Assembly: GCA_019117065.1 (NCBI GenBank)
Contig: DXAK01000049.1
Location: forward strand, 1-64,000
DNA: 64,000 nucleotides
Reading direction: 5' to 3'
Origin: Candidatus Mediterraneibacter pullicola
GTDB lineage: Bacteria > Bacillota > Clostridia > Lachnospirales > Lachnospiraceae
Below the pieces are notes generated by a model. That model saw only the letters and a program-made list of their open reading frames with translations. It did not search any database and was not told the DNA's origin. Position numbers and translations under genes: made by a program. How positions within the stretch are numbered: the stretch's first letter is position 1; every line of letters begins with the position of its first letter. Positions 18,238 to 25,090 of the stretch are shown here, one piece after another.

Positions 18238-18873
18238 ATGGATCCTCGCACATTTCCCACAAAAGGCAATCTGATGCTGGCGAAGAACTCTCTTGCTCTC
18301 GCAAAGCAGGGATATGACCTGATGGATAAAAAAAGAAATATTCTGATTCGTGAACTGATGGATCTGATCGATGAGGCGCGTAGTATTCAAGAGGAGATCG
18401 ATACAACCTTCACCTATGCCTATCAATGTCTCCAGCGCGCCAATATCGAAAACGGGATCAGTAACGTAGAGCTTCTCGCCTACACGGTACCTATCGAAAA
18501 TTCTATCACCATCCAGACGAGAAGTATTATGGGAACGGAAATCCCCCATGTGAAATATGTCCCGGACGCAGGAAAACCAACTTACGCTTTCAGTACCACA
18601 CGGGAATCTATCGACAAGGCAAGGGAAGCTTTTCGCAAGGTGAAGGATCTGACCGTGAAGCTGTCCATGGTGGAAAACGCCGCCTACCGTCTGGCAAGCA
18701 ATATTAAAAAGACACAGAAGCGGGCGAACGCGCTTCAGAATATCACGATTCCCATGTACTCCGATCTTGTGTACACCATCACAAATGCTTTGGAGGAAAA
18801 AGAAAGGGAAGAATTTACAAGACTTAAGGTCATAAAGAGAATGAAGCAGAAAAAGGAAAAACGCTCGGCATAA
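18238..18873 (+). CDS. ntpD: V-type ATPase subunit D (central shaft)
   Basis: A 211-residue protein made of two long antiparallel helices (about 1-75 and 125-205) with a central beta-containing segment, the standard layout of the rotor axle. The start region FPTKGNLMLAKNSLALAKQGYDLMDKKR-like segment is highly characteristic, and the KKTQKRANALQNI segment marks the C-terminal helix. AAAGGAGG precedes the start. It is the last gene of the V-ATPase operon and is followed by an intrinsic terminator. It pairs with subunit F to transmit rotation to the c-ring. Confidence 0.95.
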   Translation: MDPRTFPTKGNLMLAKNSLALAKQGYDLMDKKRNILIRELMDLIDEARSIQEEIDTTFTYAYQCLQRANIENGISNVELLAYTVPIENSITIQTRSIMGTEIPHVKYVPDAGKPTYAFSTTRESIDKAREAFRKVKDLTVKLSMVENAAYRLASNIKKTQKRANALQNITIPMYSDLVYTITNALEEKEREEFTRLKVIKRMKQKKEKRSA

Positions 18874-18890
18874 CGCCGGATGGATATGGC

Positions 18891-18934
18891 AAGCGAAAGA
18901 GGCGCCTAGGACTAAAGTCCGGGGCGTCGCTTTT
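18891..18934 (+). terminator. Terminator of the V-ATPase operon
   Basis: Nested stem: AAGCGA pairs with TCGCTT, GGCGCC with GGGGCG, and GGACT with AGTCC. It ends in TTTT, 18 bases after the subunit D stop. Confidence 0.8.
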
Positions 18935-18946
18935 ACTAAGACCGAT

Positions 18947-19576
18947 TCAATTATATTTTTCTAGCAGCCTGATAACACAGGCATAGACGATTTCATATAC
19001 AGATAGGAAAACATAATCTGCTCCCGCCTGCTTCATTGCTCTGCACTGTTTATCCGTGACATAGGTATATGGATAAACGCCGAACAGAAAAGGGAAAAAG
19101 GTATAGATAAAATCCTGAATATCACTTGCGGACATTTCCGGGAAAAACTTTTCCAAACACAATCTCACCTGACGCATAACCGCTCCATAGGATTTTTTAA
19201 ATTCTACAAGATTTTCCTCCCGGCTGTTGCTTTCCATGTCGTAATGGTTCATTGACAAAAGTTTGAGCAGCCGCTCTCTTTTTTCAAGCGTATGCGCAAG
19301 CGCGGATGAAAAGCCTTCCGCCGTCATTTCCTCATTTGTATCTTCGATTTTCTTTAAGCCGCCATACCACAAATCATACTCTTTTTGAAGCAAGGCAAGA
19401 AATATTTCCTCCCTTGTCTGAAAGTAGTTATAGATGGATGTCCGGGTAAAGGATGTTGCTTTACCGATTTCTTTGATCGTTATATCCTTAAAGCTCATCG
19501 TCTCATAAAGCTTTGCACAGGCATTGATAATTTCTTCTTTTCTTGAATTTGTCAGTTCTTCGGAGCCTTTAGGCAT
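18947..19576 (-). CDS. TetR/AcrR family transcriptional repressor
   Basis: A 209-residue repressor. The N-terminal HTH (about 12-58) has the TetR pattern INACAKLYETMSFKDITIKEI...SFTRTSIYNYFQTREEI. The C-terminal ligand-binding region is helical and unrecognised. It lies downstream of, and on the same strand as, a truncated aldo/keto reductase, 57 bases away. The promoter of that unit carries two 13-bp palindromes of similar sequence, the expected form of a TetR-type operator, so autoregulation is likely. Convergent with the V-ATPase operon. The inducer is unknown. Confidence 0.88.
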   Translation of the reverse strand: MPKGSEELTNSRKEEIINACAKLYETMSFKDITIKEIGKATSFTRTSIYNYFQTREEIFLALLQKEYDLWYGGLKKIEDTNEEMTAEGFSSALAHTLEKRERLLKLLSMNHYDMESNSREENLVEFKKSYGAVMRQVRLCLEKFFPEMSASDIQDFIYTFFPFLFGVYPYTYVTDKQCRAMKQAGADYVFLSVYEIVYACVIRLLEKYN

Positions 19577-19633
19577 AGTTTGGCCTCGCTTTCATTTCTC
19601 TTTCAATGCTTTGGAAAGAATTTTCACATTATG

Positions 19634-20545
19634 TTATGATTTCTTTTCATCCAGCAAAACGACGCCCTGTTCCGGATTTTTATCGATTGCTCCGACAATC
19701 GGATGAGGCACATATAATTCTTCCAGATACTCAACATCTGAATCTGTCAGTTTTATACCCAGCGCGCCGGCCGCATCCTCAATATACCTTTCTTTTGTTG
19801 CTCCTATGATTGGAGCGGTTACTCCCTTTTTCCATTGCCACGCAAGCGCGATCTGTGACATCTTGCAGCCGTAACGCTCTGCCAATTCTGCCACTCTTTT
19901 TACAATGCCGATATCCTGCTGTTCCATGCGGTCATATTTCCCCTGTGCCACACGGTCTGTTTTTCCCCTTAGGGTATCTGACTGCCAAGAGGCTCTTGCC
20001 AGATGTCCTCCGGCAAGCGGACTGTAAGGCATAAGCGATACATTCATCTGGCGGCAAATCGGGATCAGTTCGTGTTCATCCTCGCGGTACAGCAGATTGT
20101 AATGGTTTTCCATCGTTGAAAATTGAGTCCACCCATGCTCTTTTGCCGCAAGCTGCATATTGTAAAACTGATAGCCGTACATGGCAGACGCACCCAAAGC
20201 ACGGACTTTTCCCGCCTTGACCAGATCGTGTAGGGCTTCCATTGTTTCTTCGATCGGCGTGTCATAATCAAATCTGTGAATAATATACAAATCAAGATAA
20301 TCTGTCCCAAGACGGCTTAACGTACCGTCAATTTCCCGAAGAATTGCCTTTCGCGACAATCTGCCCTCATTAAAATAAACTTTAGACGCGATGACGACTT
20401 TATCCCTCGACACATTGTTTTTTATCGCCCGCCCGAGATATTCTTCACTCGTTCCGGAGGAATATCCGTTTGCAGTATCAAAGAAATTTACGCCGAGAGT
20501 CAGAGCGCGTTTTATAATTTCTTCACTAACAAATCCTCTATCCGC
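19634..20545 (-). pseudogene. Aldo/keto reductase, 5'-truncated
   Basis: The frame encodes most of an NADPH-dependent aldo/keto reductase. It includes the catalytic Asp and Tyr context (VNFFDTANGYSSGTSEEYLG), the catalytic Lys (VIASKVYF), the His of LYIIHRFD and the cofactor-binding C-terminus (IIGATKERY). The first 35 or so residues of the family (the first strand and GLG motif) are missing. Upstream the frame reaches a TGA at 20566 with no usable start. The first GTG (20413) lies after the catalytic Asp/Tyr and has no ribosome site, so any product would be inactive. The missing part has been replaced by a promoter-operator region, so a deletion is likely. A sequencing error alone would not restore the lost residues. 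Confidence 0.7.
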
Positions 20546-20553
20546 CTTTATTC

Positions 20554-20603
20554 TGACATCGTGTCATCAACTGTATTCTATCACTACGCTGACACTGTGT
20601 CAA
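20554..20603 (-). promoter_or_regulatory. Promoter with two TetR-type palindromic operators
   Basis: On the minus strand: TTGACA (20603-20598), a 17-base spacer and TAGAAT (20580-20575). A perfect 13-bp palindrome TGACACTGTGTCA (20590-20602) overlaps the -35 box. A second, TGACATCGTGTCA (20554-20566), lies just after the -10 box, with centres 36 bp apart. A repressor bound at either would block polymerase. The nearby TetR gene is the natural candidate. Confidence 0.75.
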
Positions 20604-20637
20604 TTCGTTTTAAGCCATGGAATAAAAGTTATACGCT

Positions 20638-20677
20638 GCAAAAAAACCTCTGTTTTGCCGCAGCTTAACAGAGGTTT
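20638..20677 (-). terminator. Terminator of the PTS/lactonase operon
   Basis: The stem AAACCTCTGTT / AACAGAGGTTT (20644-20654 with 20667-20677) runs on the minus strand into a T-run. It is 22 bases after the creatininase-family stop. Confidence 0.8.
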
Positions 20678-20699
20678 CCTTTTTCTTTTTTCCTATATG

Positions 20700-21434
20700 C
20701 TATGCTGGCGCTTCCCCCAGCGCCTCCCAGATGATCTGTGCGATATTGTCCGCAAATCTGCGGAACATCTTCTCGCCCTTTTCCTTTGTGGCGCAAGTCG
20801 GATCTCCATAAGTTCCCGAAACGCTCAGATCACCGATGGAGGTATTATCCATGCCGTAGAGTTTCGGACGCTTCGGATACTCTTCCTTCGCCCTCTCCAT
20901 ATGGACGAGCTCCTCTTTTGCCGCCAGCATCAGCGACGTCTCGAACTCGCAGGCGTGGAACATCCCTCCCCATGTAGGAGTTTCCATATATTCCGAATAT
21001 ATTTCGGACAATCCCGGATAGAACATCCCTAACACCTTCACATTCGTCTCATCCTGTACCTCCCGCACGGCATACTTCAGCGTCGAACCATTGGCCTCAT
21101 GGCCATTTAGAAAAACAAGCACCCGTATCCCATAACGCTCCACCGAACGAACCACGTCTTTTAGTGTCTCTTGTAGAATCTGCTGCCTTAAAGCCACCGT
21201 ACCCACACGGTCGCGCCAGCTCCACGAGTAGCTGAAGTTAATGCTCGGATACACAAGCGCGCCGGTCTTTTTGGCCGCCATATCCGCCAGAGTTTCCGCC
21301 AGATAAATATCCGTTCCCATGGGAAGATGATACCCGTGTTGTTCCGTTGAACCCACAGGCACGATTGCCACCGGAAACTTCCGGATACGCTCTTCAACCT
21401 CCTGCCATGTCATTTCCTGAACTCTATTTGCCAT
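20700..21434 (-). CDS. Creatininase-family amidohydrolase
   Basis: A 244-residue protein of the creatininase fold. Metal-ligand motifs visible are STEQHGYHLPMGTD (Glu, His, Asp), NGHEANG (His) and the Glu in HACEFETS. The family cleaves C-N amide bonds in small cyclic or formyl compounds (creatinine, 2-amino-5-formylamino products, keto-inositol ring opening). The start at 21434 was chosen for the TGGAGGCGG ribosome site; it overlaps the upstream aldolase gene by 11 bases. It is the last gene of the PTS operon, so it probably acts on a sugar-derived intermediate. The exact substrate cannot be predicted; creatininase itself is unlikely in this setting. Confidence 0.85.
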   Translation of the reverse strand: MANRVQEMTWQEVEERIRKFPVAIVPVGSTEQHGYHLPMGTDIYLAETLADMAAKKTGALVYPSINFSYSWSWRDRVGTVALRQQILQETLKDVVRSVERYGIRVLVFLNGHEANGSTLKYAVREVQDETNVKVLGMFYPGLSEIYSEYMETPTWGGMFHACEFETSLMLAAKEELVHMERAKEEYPKRPKLYGMDNTSIGDLSVSGTYGDPTCATKEKGEKMFRRFADNIAQIIWEALGEAPA

Positions 21435-22044
21435 ATCCTGCCGCCTCCATATATCTGCGGGCGGTCTTTCTAATGTCCGCAATGTCGTCTTTTCCCGCGT
21501 GTTTTGGGACCAGATTGCTTCCTGCCGCCACGCCCTTGAAGCCTGCCCGGTAAAATTCCGCCGCGTTTTCTGCAGTCACGCCTCCCACCGCCACATAATC
21601 CGTCTGTGGGAACGGTCCCTTGAGCGCCTTGATATATCCTTTTCCAAATGCGTCGGCGGGAAACAGCTTCAGAAGATGAATTCCGCAATTTACCGCCTCC
21701 TGAACCTCAGAGGGCGTCAGAACTCCCGGGAGCACCTCGATCCCTTTTCCTGCCGTATATTGAACAATTTCCCTGTCAAACCCCGGCGTCAATATATAGG
21801 GAATCCCCCACTGGGAAAGCACGTCGATTTCCCCGGTCTTTGTCACAGTACCCGCTCCTACTTGAACATCTGTATCCCGGAAATGCTTAAGCGCTCTGCA
21901 GATACATTCCATACCGTTTTCCCCGTCGCTTAAAGAAATTTCAAACCATCGCACACCCTCTTCCCTGAGCGCATCCATAATCAAAAGCACGTCGTCTGCC
22001 GCCACTTCCCTAATAATTGAAACAAATTTTACATTTTCTAACAT
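21424..22044 (-). CDS. KDPG/KHG-type aldolase
   Basis: A 206-residue TIM-barrel of the 2-keto-3-deoxy-6-phosphogluconate / 4-hydroxy-2-oxoglutarate aldolase family. Visible are the Glu of FEISLSDG, the GAGTV strand, the Schiff-base Lys in LLKLFPADAFG and the phosphate-binding GGV near the C-terminus. Enzymes of this type cleave 2-keto-3-deoxy sugar acids (phosphates) to pyruvate plus an aldehyde. In this operon it lies after a lactonase-like enzyme, consistent with breakdown of a sugar lactone or acid. No dehydratase that would make a 2-keto-3-deoxy acid is in the operon, so the substrate may be unusual. Overlaps the next gene by 11 bases. Confidence 0.88.
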   Translation of the reverse strand: MLENVKFVSIIREVAADDVLLIMDALREEGVRWFEISLSDGENGMECICRALKHFRDTDVQVGAGTVTKTGEIDVLSQWGIPYILTPGFDREIVQYTAGKGIEVLPGVLTPSEVQEAVNCGIHLLKLFPADAFGKGYIKALKGPFPQTDYVAVGGVTAENAAEFYRAGFKGVAAGSNLVPKHAGKDDIADIRKTARRYMEAAGYGK

Positions 22045-22092
22045 ACACTTCTCCTTGATGCTGCCACATAACTTTGTCCCTGCATCTGTATA

Positions 22093-23001
22093 TTAAAATA
22101 CCGCAAGCCACCGCTTTGGATTTTCCACAAAGATTTTCCTGATATCATCCTCACTCACGCCTTCATCTAAAAGGCGAGGGATGAATTTTGTCTTAATGTA
22201 CTTAAAGCCTGGGCCTCCGCCATACCCTTCCAGATAAGACGCGCGCCCCATATCCCCGGAGATGAGAAGCTGGTCTGCATACCCGTGAGCGATCAGTGAC
22301 TTGATCAGTCCCACTCTCACACTGTCCGGGTAATATTTTACCTTACCCGGCCCGTCAAACTGCACATAAATTCCCCTGTCCGCCAGTTTTAAGAGATAGT
22401 ATTCATCGGGGTTACGGTCCAGATGGCCGAGGGCTACCGTGGAAAAGTCCACGCCCTGCGCTTCCAGTATATCCAGCACTTCCATTCCCATCGTGCCTGC
22501 CTCCGTGTGTCCCCAGATCGGAGCGCCGCATCGCTTCTGCGCCTCCGCCGCCGCAATGGCTGTCTTTTTCTCCAAAGGATGGATCATGTTGTAATAAGTA
22601 CCGATTTTGATAAAGCCTGCGCGGATTCCCTCTCTGCCTTCAAGCACATCTCCTGCAAGAATACCGGCAATCTCCTCCATACTCTTTTCCTCCACCCAGT
22701 CCGGGTAATAAATATGTTTGTTAAATCCCGTGGTGGCAATTACATTTACCCCTGTCTCTTCGGACATCTTTTTGAGAAGAGGAAGATTTCTTCCGTAATC
22801 TAGAGTAGACGCTTCCACCAGTGTACATCCGCCCACCTCTTTAAAATTCTTCAGCTCTTTCACGCTGCTTTCGTAATCGCTCAGCTCTAGATCACGATCT
22901 TTCTGACATGCCGGCGGAACAGCATAAAGATGTTCGTGTGGGTATGTAAATCCCATTTTATCCGCCTCAATATCTCCACACACTGTTCTTGCGTATTTCA
23001 T
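22093..23001 (-). CDS. Phosphotriesterase-family hydrolase, probable phospho-sugar lactonase
   Basis: A 302-residue amidohydrolase-superfamily TIM-barrel. The binuclear metal ligands are visible: HxH in YPHEHLY, the bridging Lys in AGFIKIGT, His in WGHTEAG, His in LGHLDRNP and Asp in SGDMGR. From memory, characterised relatives in Listeria and Mycoplasma that also sit beside ascorbate-type PTS genes open 1,4-lactones of pentonate 5-phosphates (L-ribono or D-lyxono). That context match makes a phospho-lactonase role likely. The gene lies directly after the PTS IIC gene in the same operon. True phosphotriesterase activity is improbable. Confidence 0.85.
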   Translation of the reverse strand: MKYARTVCGDIEADKMGFTYPHEHLYAVPPACQKDRDLELSDYESSVKELKNFKEVGGCTLVEASTLDYGRNLPLLKKMSEETGVNVIATTGFNKHIYYPDWVEEKSMEEIAGILAGDVLEGREGIRAGFIKIGTYYNMIHPLEKKTAIAAAEAQKRCGAPIWGHTEAGTMGMEVLDILEAQGVDFSTVALGHLDRNPDEYYLLKLADRGIYVQFDGPGKVKYYPDSVRVGLIKSLIAHGYADQLLISGDMGRASYLEGYGGGPGFKYIKTKFIPRLLDEGVSEDDIRKIFVENPKRWLAVF

Positions 23002-23072
23002 TTTATCCCACCTTTCTCTTCATTAAAGGGAAGGGAACATCCTGCTCCCCTCCATCTGTACTCTGTATATCC

Positions 23073-24350
23073 TTACGCACCGGCAACCATACCGATAAGA
23101 GCCATCACCACGGCTACAATAATCGCGTCCGTAGATGCGAACCACAGCCCTTCCACGCCATAGACTGTCACGTCAATCAGTGGATAAGCCAGAGCCACAA
23201 TCAAAGTAAATAAAAATCCCAGAAGGAACGATGCCACTACACAGCCGCGTTTTCCGCCAAGCTTGTCGCCGAACACGCCTGCCGCGCCGCCCATGAAGAA
23301 CAGACCAATCACACCGGGGAGCACGACAACGCTCATCTGTGTCGTGATCAGTGTCGCAAGGATACCGCCGACCATCGCGCACAGGAATCCCACTGTCGTC
23401 GCCACCGGACCGCTCGCGTAGAAAATCGGAACATCCAGAGCCGGTCTTGCGCCCGGGATAAGTTTTTGGCTGATTCCCTTAAATGCAGGGATAATCTCGC
23501 CGAGGAACATACGCACGCCTTGAAGCAGTACAAGAACGCCAGCCACAAAAGTCATAGCCTGAATGATTGCGTACACGATCATATTCTGTCCGCCGGACAG
23601 CTCGGATACAACGTCGCTTCCTGCCATAATTGCCGTAAATATGTATACCACGATCATGACAATGCTCATAAGAATGGACATGTCCTTGAGGAAGTCGAAC
23701 TTGTCAGATACTTTTACCTTCTCCCATGTATCGTTCTCCTCATCGCGGTCCTTTTTCCCGATCAGCTTACCGATAAATCCGGTAAATACAATCAGTGAGC
23801 TTCCCCAGAATCCAAACGCCACCTCGTCGGTCTTGAGGATCTTCCTCGTGTACGGCTGCGCAATCGCCGGGAAAATCACCATACATAATCCTTCTACCAC
23901 GGAGCCGATGGCAATTGCCGTCCAGCCGTTGATTCCCATCTGGTCTAAGACGATCGCCATTGTTCCCGCAAAGGAAAACATCATATGCCCTGTCAGGAAG
24001 ATATATTTAAACGGTGTCAGCCTTGCCAAAATAATGTTGATCACAAATGACAGCAACATAATCATCGGCGTCTCAAAGCCAAGAACCGTCTGCACCGCCG
24101 CCACAAGAGAGTTATCCTCAGGAACGACGCCCGACATGCCAAAAGCCGCGTTGAACATGGTGCTGAACGGAGTCAGCGCCGATGAAATCAGGCTTGATCC
24201 CGCGGTCAAGATCAAGAATCCCAGCATTGTTTTCATTGTGCCTTGAATCACCGCTGACGGGCGGTTCTTCATTGCAATAAGACCAATCAGCGCGACCAGT
24301 CCAAGCACAACTGTCGGTTCACTCAAAAAATTCACAAAAAAGTTTACCAT
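23073..24350 (-). CDS. PTS membrane subunit IIC, ascorbate (UlaA/SgaT) type
   Basis: A 425-residue membrane permease with about ten hydrophobic segments. The stretch QGVRMFLGEIIPAFKGISQ, continuing KLIPGARPALD, aligns with the conserved MFVAEL...FNGISQRLIPGA region of E. coli UlaA, and the LTGHMMF segment also matches. The ascorbate-type family moves L-ascorbate or other sugar acids/lactones during phosphorylation. Substrate may differ here because the downstream enzymes (lactonase, aldolase, creatininase) are not the classical ulaDEF/G set. It follows the IIB gene after a 12-base gap. Confidence 0.9.
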   Translation of the reverse strand: MVNFFVNFLSEPTVVLGLVALIGLIAMKNRPSAVIQGTMKTMLGFLILTAGSSLISSALTPFSTMFNAAFGMSGVVPEDNSLVAAVQTVLGFETPMIMLLSFVINIILARLTPFKYIFLTGHMMFSFAGTMAIVLDQMGINGWTAIAIGSVVEGLCMVIFPAIAQPYTRKILKTDEVAFGFWGSSLIVFTGFIGKLIGKKDRDEENDTWEKVKVSDKFDFLKDMSILMSIVMIVVYIFTAIMAGSDVVSELSGGQNMIVYAIIQAMTFVAGVLVLLQGVRMFLGEIIPAFKGISQKLIPGARPALDVPIFYASGPVATTVGFLCAMVGGILATLITTQMSVVVLPGVIGLFFMGGAAGVFGDKLGGKRGCVVASFLLGFLFTLIVALAYPLIDVTVYGVEGLWFASTDAIIVAVVMALIGMVAGA

Positions 24351-24362
24351 AATATCCCTCCT

Positions 24363-24629
24363 TTATTCCTTTAAATATGGTTTGAATTTTTCCTCAATTT
24401 CCGCCTTGTCCACAAGATTGGTAATTGCCAGAACCGGGACATCTGCCTCAATTTGCTTTGCAATCTCGGAGGAAGCCACAATCAGATCGCAAGATTTTCC
24501 TTTGTATGAGCCCAGATCTGTCGCCTCGCCCTCCACTGTGACACCGTATTTTCTTCCGATTTCCTTGACGGACATCAGCAGCATCAGGCTTGTCCCAAAT
24601 CCCATCCCACAGACAGTTACTACTCTCAT
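24363..24629 (-). CDS. PTS subunit IIB, ascorbate (UlaB/SgaB) type
   Basis: An 88-residue cytoplasmic phosphocarrier. The active Cys at residue 7 lies in VCGMGFGTS, a typical P-loop-like IIB motif, followed by a DLIVASSEIA strand that matches the UlaB family. It accepts phosphate from the adjacent IIA and passes it to the sugar on the IIC permease. Its ATG overlaps the IIA stop codon (ATGA), so the two are translationally coupled. Confidence 0.9.
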   Translation of the reverse strand: MRVVTVCGMGFGTSLMLLMSVKEIGRKYGVTVEGEATDLGSYKGKSCDLIVASSEIAKQIEADVPVLAITNLVDKAEIEEKFKPYLKE

Positions 24630-25090
24630 TCTCTCGCCTCCTTTTCTATCAGTTCTATCAGCTCCTCATATGTATTTACAGCTGACAGCTTCTCGATCAT
24701 CTTGTCCGCTGCCAGCAGGGAACTCAAATCCTGAAGGAGTTCGATATGCCCATTGTCCGACACTCCTCCCAGAGCAAATACAATTTTTACGGGATCATTG
24801 CACGGATGCCGGAAATTCACCGGTTCTTTCAGTTTGACAAAGCTGATGCACGGTTCCTTTACATTTCCTCCCGGACGGGCATGAGGCATTGCCAGACCGG
24901 GTGCCATAACCATGTAGGGCCCCAGTTTCCTATAGGATTCAATCATTTCATTCACATATTGTTCTTCCACTTTTCCCGCCTCTACCAGAATTTTCCCGCT
25001 GTAGCGTATCACGTCCTCCGGTGATAAAAGCGCTGGAACTTCCAGCCTTACCATCTCTCTTGTAAGCATCTGCCTGAGTTTATTTTCCAT
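24626..25090 (-). CDS. PTS subunit IIA, mannitol/fructose (Ntr) type
   Basis: A 154-residue phosphocarrier of the IIA-Ntr/mannitol fold. The active-site His lies in GLAMPHARPG and is followed by the family strand SFVKLKEPVNF. It receives phosphate from HPr and donates it to IIB. The start at 25090 was chosen because the ATG lies within the end of the regulator gene (11-base overlap), with GGGGGAAT upstream. A similar IIA domain is fused at the C-terminus of the regulator, so the operon has two IIA-like modules, one catalytic and one sensory. Confidence 0.9.
   Translation of the reverse strand: MENKLRQMLTREMVRLEVPALLSPEDVIRYSGKILVEAGKVEEQYVNEMIESYRKLGPYMVMAPGLAMPHARPGGNVKEPCISFVKLKEPVNFRHPCNDPVKIVFALGGVSDNGHIELLQDLSSLLAADKMIEKLSAVNTYEELIELIEKEARE

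Noticed and set aside
19634-20413. Reading the aldo/keto reductase as an intact gene starting at GTG 20413
   Set aside because: Family homology continues upstream of this codon and includes the catalytic Asp and Tyr, and no ribosome site precedes it.
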